A stretch of 5,950 nucleotides of DNA from DATEJJ01 sp039649115 (GTDB lineage: Bacteria > Actinomycetota > Actinomycetes > Mycobacteriales > Micromonosporaceae): assembly GCA_039649115.1 (NCBI GenBank), contig JBBWZQ010000377.1, forward strand, positions 1 to 5,950, given 5' to 3'. Below are positions 1-5,168 of the stretch, one piece after another (the stretch's first letter is position 1; the number at the start of each line of letters is the position of its first letter). The notes below the pieces were generated by a model. It ran no database searches. It worked only from the letters and a program-made list of their open reading frames with translations, and was not told where the DNA came from. The translations under genes were made by a program, and so were the position numbers.

Positions 1-98
1 CCCGCGGCGATCGCGGTGGCGGCGACGGTGAAGGCCTGGGTACAGCGCTCGGGGGCGTCGGTACCGGCGGTGGCTTTGATGACGAGATTGCGTGGCAT
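1..98 (-). CDS. DsrE-family protein, N-terminal fragment (runs off left edge)
   Basis: Reading leftward from an ATG at 98 gives a 32-residue open start, MPRNLVIKATAGTDAPERCT followed by QAFTVAATAIAA. It resembles the first beta strand and helix of actinobacterial DsrE/DsrF-like small proteins, a fold used in sulfur-relay and related reactions. Only the N-terminus is present, so no catalytic residue can be judged. An in-frame ATG four codons upstream (110) is possible. I prefer 98 because a TATGCT -10 box at 111-106 would place the transcript start at or next to 98, and because the upstream ATG lies inside that box. The gene diverges from the 34-aa ORF at 122. The family call is from memory of the N-terminal pattern and is moderate. 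Confidence 0.6.
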   Translation of the reverse strand, partial: MPRNLVIKATAGTDAPERCTQAFTVAATAIAA

Positions 99-115
99 GC
101 GGCCCAGCATAGGAT
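88..115 (+). promoter_or_regulatory. Rightward promoter for the small ORF and nitrobindin gene
   Basis: TTGCGT at 88-93, a 16-base spacer and TAGGAT at 110-115 form a plausible sigma-A-type promoter. Six bases separate the -10 box from the ATG at 122, so transcription would begin at the start codon. The -35 lies inside the leftward DsrE gene, and the -10 overlaps the opposing -10. AGGA at 111-114 could instead act as a ribosome site seven bases before the ATG if a longer transcript exists. Confidence 0.5.
106..111 (-). promoter_or_regulatory. -10 box of leftward leaderless promoter
   Basis: On the minus strand TATGCT (TANNNT) is followed by seven bases and then the ATG at 98. No Shine-Dalgarno lies between, so a leaderless transcript is inferred. 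I see no convincing -35 hexamer at 16-18 bases. The box shares positions 110-111 with the rightward -10 box. Confidence 0.5.
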
Positions 116-121
116 CGTGGC

Positions 122-226
122 ATGGTCACGGAGATCGGCTTTGTCAGCCTCCTGGTAGCGGGTTTCGGCGCGCTGGCCGGCGGCCTGGTCTACCTCGCGG
201 TCCGGGTGTCGAGGGGACGGATCTGA
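122..226 (+). CDS. 34-aa single-pass membrane protein
   Basis: The ORF starts at ATG 122 and ends with TGA 224-226. It encodes a short acidic N-terminus (MVTE), a hydrophobic, Gly/Ala-rich stretch at about residues 5-26 long enough to span a membrane once, and a basic tail ending in RVSRGRI. The positive charges behind the hydrophobic segment suggest the C-terminus faces the cytoplasm. Its stop shares an A with the ATG of the nitrobindin gene (TGATG), and a GAGGGG motif inside its last codons serves as the next gene's ribosome site, so the two are translationally coupled. The promoter positioned exactly at this ATG supports real translation. Function is unknown. It could act mainly as a leader peptide setting expression of the downstream gene, or as a membrane partner of that protein. 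I recall no named family for it. Confidence 0.6.
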   Translation: MVTEIGFVSLLVAGFGALAGGLVYLAVRVSRGRI

Positions 227-801
227 TGGAGTCGCCGCCCTGGCTGAACGCGCCCGAAGTGTCCGAGTACCCCTATGCCGACACGCACGACCTGCGCACC
301 GGGCCTGACCTGCACCCGGCGCTGCTGGGCCTGCTGCCGTACGTGGGCGTGTGGCGCGGCCGGGGCCGGGGCGGGTACCCGACGATCGGGGACTTCGACT
401 ACGCCCAGGAGATCCGGATCAGCCACGACGGCCGGCCGTTCCTGCACTACGAGTCGCGCGCGTGGCTGATCGAGGAGGACGGCACCCCGATCCGCCGGTC
501 CGCCCGCGAGGTGGGCTGGTGGCGGCCGGTACTCGCGGACGGCGAGGCGACCGACGAGATCGAGGTGCTGCTGTCCCAGCCCACCGGGATCATGGAGCTG
601 TACGTGGGCCGGGTCGACGGCCTGAAGGTCGAGCTGGTCACCGACGCGGTGCTGCGCACCGTCACCGCGAAGGAGGTGACCAGCGGCCAGCGGCTGTACG
701 GGATCGTGGAGGGCGCGCTGCTGTACGCGCAGGAGATGTCCGCCATGGGCCAGCCGATGTCCCCGCACCTGTCCGCGCGGCTGTCGCGCGTCGGTGGATG
801 A
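226..801 (+). CDS. Nitrobindin/FABP-like heme protein
   Basis: A 191-aa protein of the nitrobindin (DUF1794/THAP4-like) family, ten-stranded beta barrels that in characterised members bind ferric heme, react with NO and isomerise peroxynitrite to nitrate. Mycobacterial relatives include Rv0813c and Rv2717c. Visible marks are the family signature G41-x-W43-x-G45-x-G47 ending in YP at 51-52, the barrel strands rich in alternating hydrophobic residues, and the C-terminal stretch QPMSPHLSARLSRV, where His181 sits where nitrobindins have the proximal heme ligand. A cytoplasmic location is expected because no signal peptide is seen. I chose ATG 226, not earlier in-frame codons, because it follows GAGGGG (211-216) by nine bases and abuts the small ORF's stop. 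Reading the same frame back to 16 gives a low-complexity stretch that crosses the divergent promoter. The gene lies 25 bases ahead of the Nur-like regulator. Confidence 0.88.
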   Translation: MESPPWLNAPEVSEYPYADTHDLRTGPDLHPALLGLLPYVGVWRGRGRGGYPTIGDFDYAQEIRISHDGRPFLHYESRAWLIEEDGTPIRRSAREVGWWRPVLADGEATDEIEVLLSQPTGIMELYVGRVDGLKVELVTDAVLRTVTAKEVTSGQRLYGIVEGALLYAQEMSAMGQPMSPHLSARLSRVGG

Positions 802-813
802 CGGCGTGCCGAC

Positions 814-819
814 TACCAT
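814..819 (+). promoter_or_regulatory. -10 box of leaderless promoter for the Nur-like gene
   Basis: TACCAT (TANNNT) is followed by seven bases and then GTG 827. The bases in between (CGAGAGA) are too close to the start to work as a Shine-Dalgarno, which favours a leaderless transcript. No good -35 is visible. Read-through from the nitrobindin gene is also likely, since only 25 bases separate the genes. Confidence 0.45.
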
Positions 820-826
820 CGAGAGA

Positions 827-1246
827 GTGTCCGATTCATCGCTGGCCGCTGTGCTCCGCTCTCGTGGGCTGCGGCTGACCGCCCAGCGGCAGCTTGTCCT
901 GGAGGCGGTGTACGAGCTGGGCCACGCCACGCCCGACCAGGTACACGCGAAGGTGTCCGCCACCGCGGCCGGTGTCAACATCACCACCGTGTACCGGACC
1001 CTGGAGCTGCTGGAGGAGTTGGGCCTGGTGACCCACGCGCACCTGTCGCACGGAGCTCCCACGTTCCACGCGGTCGGCGGGGACCAGCACGTCCACCTGG
1101 TGTGCCGGTCCTGCGGCGCGGTGAGCGAGGTGTCCCCGGACGTCCTGTCCGAGCTGTCCGCGACGCTCGGTGCGGAGCACGGGTTCCGCATCGACATCGG
1201 GCACGTGGCGCTGTTCGGTCTGTGCGGGGGGTGCGGTCGTGGCTGA
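827..1246 (+). CDS. nur: Nur-like Fur-family nickel-responsive regulator
   Basis: A 139-aa Fur-family repressor. The N-terminal winged helix (about residues 6-80) contains RGLRLTAQRQLVLEAV and the recognition region NITTVYRTLELLEELGLV; the C-terminal half is the metal-binding dimerisation domain. Counting from GTG 827 gives His33, His70, His72, His88, His90 and His126, matching from memory the residues that build the Ni-site and M-site of Streptomyces coelicolor Nur. His86 of that M-site is Asp86 here. CxxC pairs at 93/96 and 133/136 form the usual structural zinc site. Nur represses nickel uptake genes and switches between nickel- and iron-type superoxide dismutases. GTG 827 is preferred to GTG 794 because it fits the -10 box, the family N-terminus and the residue numbering, and does not overlap the nitrobindin gene. 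The ygfZ start lies inside its 3' end. A general Fur or Zur role is less likely but not excluded. Confidence 0.78.
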   Translation: MSDSSLAAVLRSRGLRLTAQRQLVLEAVYELGHATPDQVHAKVSATAAGVNITTVYRTLELLEELGLVTHAHLSHGAPTFHAVGGDQHVHLVCRSCGAVSEVSPDVLSELSATLGAEHGFRIDIGHVALFGLCGGCGRG

Positions 1247-2282
1247 GGTGCTCGTCGAGGCGGTGGAGCCCGGGTCGGTCGACGCGGGAGCGGTCGCGCA
1301 CTACGGCGACCCGGTGCGGGAGCAGCGGACGCTGGCGACCGCGGCGGGTCTGGTCGACCGCTCGCACAGCGGTGTGCTGGCCATCACCGGTGCCGACCGG
1401 CTGGAGTGGCTGCACAGCCTGACGACGCAGCACCTGTCCGCGCTCGCGCCGGGTGACGGCACGGAACTGCTGGTGCTCTCGCCGCACGGGCACGTCGAGC
1501 ACCACGCGGTGGTCACCGACGACGGGACGACCACGTGGCTGACCACCGAGCCCGGGCGGGCGCAGCCGTTGCTCGACTTCCTCGGGAAGATGCGCTTCCT
1601 GATGCGGGTGGAGCCCGTCGACGTGTCCGCCGACTGGGCGCTGCTGTCCCTGGTGGGTCCGCGCGCGTCGGTACCCGGGATCGAGCTGCCGCCACCCGTC
1701 GTGACCCCCGTACCGGCGGCCAAGTTCGCCTCGGCCGACGTGCCCCGGCAGCCCACCACCAGGTACGCGACCGCGGCCCTGCCCGGCGGTTGGGTGCGCC
1801 GCATGTCCTACGGGTACGACCTGCTGGTGCCGCGCGGCTCGGTGGCGGAGATCGCCGATCGGCTCGGGGTGCCGTGGGCGGGACTGTGGGCCTTCGAGGC
1901 GCTGCGGGTGGCCGACCGCCGCCCCCGGTTCGGCTTCGAGACCGATCACCGGACGATCCCGGCCGAGGTGGGCTGGCTGGCCGGCGCGGTACACCTGGAC
2001 AAGGGTTGTTACCGGGGGCAGGAGACGGTGGCGCGGGTGCACAACCTGGGCCGGCCGCCCCGCCGGCTGGTGCTGCTGCACCTCGACGGCATCAGCACCG
2101 ACAACCTGCCGGAGCGCGGCACCACTGTGTCCACAGTGGACGGCCGCGAGGTGGGCTTCGTCGGCACGGCGGTGCGCCACCACGAGCTGGGAATGATCGC
2201 GCTGGCCGTGGTCAAGCGCAACGTCGCCGACGACGAGCCACTGCGGGTGAGCTCGTCGTCGGCGGCGATAGATTCTTCCTAA
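1239..2282 (+). CDS. ygfZ: YgfZ/GcvT-like folate-binding Fe-S cluster protein
   Basis: A 347-aa cytoplasmic protein of the YgfZ (COG0354) family, related to the T-protein of glycine cleavage. Family members bind folate and help assemble or repair Fe-S clusters in certain enzymes. The diagnostic motif KGCYRGQE lies at residues 255-262 with the conserved Cys257. The N-terminal part carries the GcvT-like strand pattern (GLVDRSHSGVLAITGADRLE at 37-56, followed by WLHSLTTQ). The protein ends in a usual SAAID-type tail. Start GTG 1239 is chosen because a G-rich ribosome site (1226-1231) sits seven bases before it and the overlap with the regulator's end is only 8 bases; earlier in-frame starts would run deep inside the regulator. 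The overlap implies co-translation with the Nur-like gene. Length matches actinobacterial YgfZ. Confidence 0.9.
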   Translation: MAEVLVEAVEPGSVDAGAVAHYGDPVREQRTLATAAGLVDRSHSGVLAITGADRLEWLHSLTTQHLSALAPGDGTELLVLSPHGHVEHHAVVTDDGTTTWLTTEPGRAQPLLDFLGKMRFLMRVEPVDVSADWALLSLVGPRASVPGIELPPPVVTPVPAAKFASADVPRQPTTRYATAALPGGWVRRMSYGYDLLVPRGSVAEIADRLGVPWAGLWAFEALRVADRRPRFGFETDHRTIPAEVGWLAGAVHLDKGCYRGQETVARVHNLGRPPRRLVLLHLDGISTDNLPERGTTVSTVDGREVGFVGTAVRHHELGMIALAVVKRNVADDEPLRVSSSSAAIDSS

Positions 2283-2413
2283 CCGGTGTAGCCCGCGAAG
2301 ATCTTGCTGAACTCGTACGGCTGCTGGCCGAGCATCCGCCAGACCCTTCACGTGTCGCCAAGATCATTGTCAGAGTTGGGCCGGACCAGGGGACCCGTGC
2401 GAGGATCGCCGGC
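2249..2413 (+). other. AT-richer segment with a start-less protein-like frame
   Basis: This covers the last codons of ygfZ and the 131-bp gap before the BKACE gene. In the frame of the BKACE gene it is open and reads like protein (for example DRFFLTGVAREDLAELVRLL), but I find no ATG, GTG or TTG in that frame between 2249 and 2413. Codons such as AGA, CTA, GTA, CCA and TCA are frequent and the G/C share at third positions is far below neighbouring genes. It may be a worn gene remnant, an imported scrap or chance. No strong terminator or palindrome is visible; AAGATCTT at about 2298-2305 is a short perfect palindrome. Confidence 0.2.
2401..2406 (+). promoter_or_regulatory. Ribosome site or -10 box before the BKACE gene
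   Basis: GAGGAT can be read in two ways. GAGGA is a Shine-Dalgarno eight bases before ATG 2414. The hexamer also keeps the key A and T of a -10 box with seven bases to the ATG, as at other starts here. No -35 sits at the right distance; TTGTCA at 2367-2372 is too far upstream for this box. The ribosome-site reading is preferred. Confidence 0.4.
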
Positions 2414-3241
2414 ATGAGCACAGCGACGTTGATCACGGTCGCGCCCACCGGCGCGGAGTCCGCGAAGGCATCGGTACCGGCACTGCCGGTCACGCTCGAC
2501 GAGCTGGTCGCGACCGCCCGCGAGTGCGAGGCGCTGGGCGCCGGCGTGATCCACGTCCACATCCGCGACGACCTGGCCCGGCCCACCCTGGACCTGGGCC
2601 GGTTGCGGGAGACCGTCGCGGTGCTGCGCGAGCAGACCGATCTGATCGTCCAGCTCTCCACCGGCGGGTCCGTGCACGACGCCGAGCCGGACCGGCTCGC
2701 CGTGCTCGACGCCGCACCCGACATGGCCTCCTGCACCATGGGTACGGTCAACTTCGGCGACGACGTGTTCCTCAACCGCTGGGAGTTCATCGTCGAGCTG
2801 CACACCCGGATGCAGGAGCGCGGGATCGCGCCGGAGTACGAGATCTTCGACCTCGGTCAGCTCACCACGCTGCACCGGCTGCTCGACCGGTACGGGCCGC
2901 CGGCGAGCGGGCACGTGCACGTCGACCTGGTGATGGGAGTACCCGGTGGGATGCCCGGCACGGCCGAGGCCCTCGTCGCCTGCCGGCGCGACCTGCCCCC
3001 GGGGGCCACGTTCTCGGCCACCGGGATCGGCCGCGCCACGCTGCCGGTGATCCTCACGTCGCTGGCCACCGGCGGCCACCTGCGGGTCGGCATGGAGGAC
3101 ACGGTCAGCTACGCGAAGGGCCAGCCGGTCGAGTCGAACATGCAGCTCGTCGCGCGCGCGGTCGGCTTCGCCCGGCTGGCGCAGCGCCCGCCGCTGTCCA
3201 CGCGGGAGGCGCGCGACCTGCTGGGCATCAAGCATGGCTGA
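2414..3241 (+). CDS. BKACE family (beta-keto acid cleavage enzyme, DUF849)
   Basis: A 275-aa TIM-barrel enzyme of the family typified by 3-keto-5-aminohexanoate cleavage enzyme (Kce). These enzymes condense a beta-keto acid with acetyl-CoA and split the product into acetoacetate and a new acyl-CoA. All landmark residues are seen: the zinc pair His47/His49 in IHVHIR, Ser82 in QLSTGG, Thr111/Asn113 in GTVNF, Glu143 in EYEIFDLG, then Arg224 and Glu228-Asp229 in RVGMED, giving the third zinc ligand and the catalytic Asp. It is at the short end of the family. The substrate cannot be read from sequence; lysine fermentation, the classic Kce pathway, is unlikely in an aerobic actinobacterium. ATG 2414 has a good ribosome site and begins at the first barrel strand (LITVAPTGAE). 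It overlaps the asparaginase gene by 8 bases, so the two are probably one operon. Confidence 0.9.
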   Translation: MSTATLITVAPTGAESAKASVPALPVTLDELVATARECEALGAGVIHVHIRDDLARPTLDLGRLRETVAVLREQTDLIVQLSTGGSVHDAEPDRLAVLDAAPDMASCTMGTVNFGDDVFLNRWEFIVELHTRMQERGIAPEYEIFDLGQLTTLHRLLDRYGPPASGHVHVDLVMGVPGGMPGTAEALVACRRDLPPGATFSATGIGRATLPVILTSLATGGHLRVGMEDTVSYAKGQPVESNMQLVARAVGFARLAQRPPLSTREARDLLGIKHG

Positions 3242-4193
3242 CGGGTACGCAGGCGGGGAACTGCTGGCCGAGGTGGTCCGCTCCGGCTTCACGGAGGGGT
3301 ACCACCGGGGCTCTGTCGTGGTCCTGGACGCCGCGGGCCAGGCGGTGGACGCGGCCGGCGACGCGACCGGGCCGATCTTTCCCCGCTCCTCAAACAAACC
3401 CCTGCAGGCGGCCGGCATGCTGCGGGCCGGCCTGGCCCCGGCCCGCACAGCCCACCTGGCCATCGCCGCGGCCAGCCACTTCGGCGAGGACGTCCACATC
3501 GATCTGGTACGGGCGGTGCTCGCCGGCGCCGGACTCCCACCGAGTGCGCTGGCCTGCCCGGCCGACCTCCCGCTGGCGGCCGGCGCGCGTGCCGCCGTGC
3601 TGCGCTCGGGCGGTGCGCCGGACCCGATCTACATGAACTGCTCCGGCAAGCACGCGGCCATGCTGGCGACCTGCCGCGCGGCCAGGTGGCCCACCGACGG
3701 GTACCACCTGCCCGGGCATCCGCTGCAGGCGCGGCTGCGCGGCACCGTCGAGGAACTGGCCGGCGAGCCGGTGGCGGCGGTGGGCGTGGACGGCTGCGGA
3801 GCGCCGGTACTGGCGATCTCGCTGTACGGGCTGGCCTCGGCATACCTGCGCCTGGTGCACGCGGCACCCGGTACGCCGGAGCGAGCCGTTGCCGACGCGA
3901 TGCGCGAGCACCCGGAGCTGGTGTCCGGTACCGGCGCGGACGACGCCCGGCTGATGCGCGGGGTACCCGGCGCGCTGGCCAAGAGCGGCGCCGAAGGTGT
4001 GCTGGCGTTCGCCGTCCCGGGGCTGGGCGCGGTGGCCCTGAAGATCGACGACGGTGCCCTGCGGGCCCGGGTACCGGTGCTGGTCAGCGCGCTGCGCCGG
4101 CTCGCGGTACGGACCCCGGTGCTGGACGAGCTGGCCGAGGTGCCGGTACTGGGTCGCGGCGAGCCGGTCGGTGCCGTACGCAGTCTCTGGTAG
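3234..4193 (+). CDS. Type III L-asparaginase (Rhizobium etli AnsA-II-like)
   Basis: A 319-aa amidohydrolase of the COG4448 asparaginase family, unrelated to the E. coli AnsA/AnsB fold and similar to the serine beta-lactamase-like R. etli enzyme. It hydrolyses asparagine to aspartate and ammonia, or acts on a related amide. From memory of R. etli ReAV, the catalytic Ser-Lys pair corresponds to Ser52-Lys55 in RSSNKP and the second serine to Ser81 in ASHFGE. The zinc ligands correspond to Cys136 and Lys139 in NCSGKHAAML and Cys188 in DGCGAP. The second catalytic lysine is probably Lys270 in ALKIDDG; Lys250 in AKSGAEG is the alternative. No signal peptide is seen, so it should be cytoplasmic. The start ATG 3234 lies within the last codons of the BKACE gene with little ribosome-site signal, so translation is probably coupled. 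Glutaminase or other amidase activity is possible. Confidence 0.9.
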   Translation: MADGYAGGELLAEVVRSGFTEGYHRGSVVVLDAAGQAVDAAGDATGPIFPRSSNKPLQAAGMLRAGLAPARTAHLAIAAASHFGEDVHIDLVRAVLAGAGLPPSALACPADLPLAAGARAAVLRSGGAPDPIYMNCSGKHAAMLATCRAARWPTDGYHLPGHPLQARLRGTVEELAGEPVAAVGVDGCGAPVLAISLYGLASAYLRLVHAAPGTPERAVADAMREHPELVSGTGADDARLMRGVPGALAKSGAEGVLAFAVPGLGAVALKIDDGALRARVPVLVSALRRLAVRTPVLDELAEVPVLGRGEPVGAVRSLW

Positions 4194-4194
4194 C

Positions 4195-4233
4195 GGCCGA
4201 CGGCAGTGGCCGACGGTAGTGGCCGACGTCACG
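4195..4233 (+). repeat. Three tandem 13-bp direct repeats
   Basis: Copies at 4195-4207, 4208-4220 and 4221-4233. The first two differ at one base (GGCCGACGGYAGT). The third keeps GGCCGACG and diverges in its last five bases. They start two bases after the asparaginase stop and run straight into the interrupted palindrome. They may be regulatory repeats for the downstream regulator or a replication-slippage tract. Confidence 0.75.
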
Positions 4234-4269
4234 CTAACTTGAGCAAGCGTTCTGCTTGCAAGAGTTAGC
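4233..4269. promoter_or_regulatory. 37-bp interrupted palindrome, likely operator of the XRE gene
   Basis: The 16-base arms at 4233-4248 (GCTAACTTGAGCAAGC) and 4254-4269 (GCTTGCAAGAGTTAGC) match as inverted repeats at 13 of 16 positions around a five-base centre. The mismatches are the three bases between the outer GCTAACT/AGTTAGC and inner GCAAGC/GCTTGC blocks. Each arm also carries a smaller dyad, CTTG-AG-CAAG and CTTGCAAG. The right arm contains the predicted -35 box, so a bound dimer would block RNA polymerase. Autoregulation by the adjacent XRE protein is the natural inference. A transcription terminator for the asparaginase gene is the alternative, but there is no T-tract. Confidence 0.6.
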
Positions 4270-4284
4270 AGCCGAGGCTAGCGT
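4257..4284 (+). promoter_or_regulatory. Promoter of the XRE-HbhA operon, leaderless
   Basis: TTGCAA at 4257-4262, a 16-base spacer and TAGCGT at 4279-4284 fit a sigma-A-type promoter. Six bases follow before GTG 4291 and none form a Shine-Dalgarno, so the mRNA is predicted to start at the GTG. The -35 lies inside the palindrome's right arm. Confidence 0.6.
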
Positions 4285-4290
4285 TGGGCC

Positions 4291-4740
4291 GTGCCCAAGG
4301 ATCTGCCGCGAGACATCGGCGAGTTCATCCGCGACCTGCGCCGCAACGCGCGCATCTCGCTGCGCCAGCTCGCTGACCAGGCGGGGGTGAGCAACCCCTA
4401 CCTGAGCCAGATCGAGCGTGGGCTGCGCAAGCCGAGTGCCGAGGTGCTCCAGCAGATCGCCAGCGCGCTGCGCGTGTCGACCCCGCTGATGTACCTCCGC
4501 GCCGGGCTGCTCGACGCGAAGGACGGGCAGGGCGTGCGGGCCTCGATCGCGGCCGACCCCGACCTGACGGTGTCGCAGAAGCAGTCCCTCATCCAGATCT
4601 ACGAGACGTTCCGCCGGGAGAACGAGCGGGACGGCTCCAGCGAGTCCGAGCCAGCCGAAGCCGAGAACCCGGCGCCCGCGCCGGCCACCACCACTCGAGC
4701 CAGGAAGAAGCCGGCCGAGCCCCAGGAGGAGACGACATGA
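4291..4740 (+). CDS. XRE/Cro-type HTH regulator (Rv0474-like)
   Basis: A 149-aa DNA-binding protein. The helix-turn-helix domain spans about residues 9-66, with the typical pattern SLRQLADQAGVSNPYLSQIE followed by RGLRKPS; the recognition helix is around 34-43. Residues 67-109 continue helically (VSQKQSLIQIYETFRRENER), probably a dimerisation segment. The last 40 residues are a Glu/Pro/Ala-rich, probably disordered tail. The gene order with an HbhA-like gene directly behind matches mycobacterial Rv0474-Rv0475, which supports the assignment. I recall Rv0474 being reported as copper-responsive, but no obvious metal site is seen here: there are no cysteines or histidines. GTG 4291 is set by the -10 box and by the domain start. 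Its stop overlaps the next ATG (ATGA), and the ribosome site of that gene lies in its final codons. Autorepression via the upstream palindrome is inferred. Confidence 0.88.
   Translation: MPKDLPRDIGEFIRDLRRNARISLRQLADQAGVSNPYLSQIERGLRKPSAEVLQQIASALRVSTPLMYLRAGLLDAKDGQGVRASIAADPDLTVSQKQSLIQIYETFRRENERDGSSESEPAEAENPAPAPATTTRARKKPAEPQEETT
4724..4730 (+). promoter_or_regulatory. Strong ribosome binding site for the HbhA-like gene
   Basis: AGGAGGA sits six bases before ATG 4737, inside the last codons of the XRE gene. It is the strongest Shine-Dalgarno in the window and suggests the HbhA-like protein is made in larger amounts than its regulator from the same mRNA. Confidence 0.8.
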
Positions 4741-5150
4741 GCACCACTGAGAACAAGAACAACAAGCTCCCCACGCCCGTGTACGCGGCGGCCGGTGCCG
4801 GTGACTTCGCGTACCAGAAGCTGCGCAAGCTGCCCGCGAAGGTCGCCGAGCTGCGCGAGCGGGTCTCCGCCAACGAGGGCGAACTGAGGGTCGACGTCAA
4901 CCGGCTCCGCAAGGCGGCCCGCCGCAACGCCGCCGCCCTGGCGACCGCCACCCAGGCGGCCCAGGAGCGCGCGGTCGCCCTCTACGGCGAGCTCGTCGCG
5001 CGCGGCGAGCACGTGGTGACCGGCACCCGCTCACCGCTGAAGGTGAAGGCCACGCTCGGCACCAAGCCCAGCGTGACCACGGCGGAGCCGGCCGGGGAGA
5101 CCAAGCCGGTCGCCAAGAAGGCAACCCGGCCCGCGGCGCCCAAGGAGTAG
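4737..5150 (+). CDS. HbhA-like heparin-binding hemagglutinin homologue, short form
   Basis: A 137-aa, largely helical protein. Similarity to mycobacterial HbhA is seen in the N-terminal pattern TPVYAAAGAGDFAYQKLRKL, the charged helical middle (residues 24-92, rich in Ala, Arg, Glu and Lys, coiled-coil-like) and the LYGELVARGEHVV block at 82-94, comparable to RYNELVERGE in HbhA. The tail (102-137) is a Lys/Ala/Pro sequence with scattered KK pairs, a weak counterpart of HbhA's lysine-rich heparin-binding tail. HbhA is about 199 aa, so much of the coiled coil and most lysine repeats are missing. No signal peptide is present, as in HbhA itself. Position behind an XRE gene and before a DUF2516 gene matches Rv0474-0476. 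Adhesin function should not be assumed; a nucleoid- or membrane-associated structural role is equally possible in a free-living relative. Confidence 0.78.
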   Translation: MSTTENKNNKLPTPVYAAAGAGDFAYQKLRKLPAKVAELRERVSANEGELRVDVNRLRKAARRNAAALATATQAAQERAVALYGELVARGEHVVTGTRSPLKVKATLGTKPSVTTAEPAGETKPVAKKATRPAAPKE

Positions 5151-5168
5151 CAGAACCGTCGATGCCGT

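Noticed and set aside
16..225. Upstream extension of the nitrobindin frame back to GTG 16
   Set aside because: It crosses the DsrE start, the divergent promoter and the 34-aa ORF, and reads as low-complexity Arg/Gly/Pro unlike the family; ATG 226 has a ribosome site and the family N-terminus.
794..826. Earlier GTG start (794) for the Nur-like gene
   Set aside because: It overlaps the nitrobindin stop, adds residues not typical of the family and would lie upstream of the -10 box; start 827 gives the family's residue numbering.
1170..1238. ygfZ start upstream of 1239
   Set aside because: It lies inside the conserved C-terminal end of the Fur-family gene; GTG 1239 has a G-rich ribosome site and an 8-base overlap.
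981..2351. 456-aa minus-strand open frame
   Set aside because: It is antisense to nur and ygfZ with low-complexity His/Arg/Gly composition, explained by high GC on the opposite strand.
1535..2413. 568-aa frame joining a ygfZ shadow to the BKACE gene
   Set aside because: The upstream part is an Arg/Gly/Pro-rich shadow of ygfZ with no family features; the BKACE fold begins at ATG 2414.
2348..3499. 383-aa minus-strand open frame
   Set aside because: It is antisense to the BKACE and asparaginase genes, both of which have intact catalytic motifs on the plus strand.
4233..4269. Rho-independent terminator for the asparaginase gene
   Set aside because: There is no T-tract, the arms have three central mismatches, and the right arm overlaps a good promoter; operator use is more likely, though not proven.
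4233..4269. Nur box inside the palindrome
   Set aside because: TTGCAA at 4257-4262 resembles one half of the recalled Nur motif, but no second half occurs at the expected five-base spacing.
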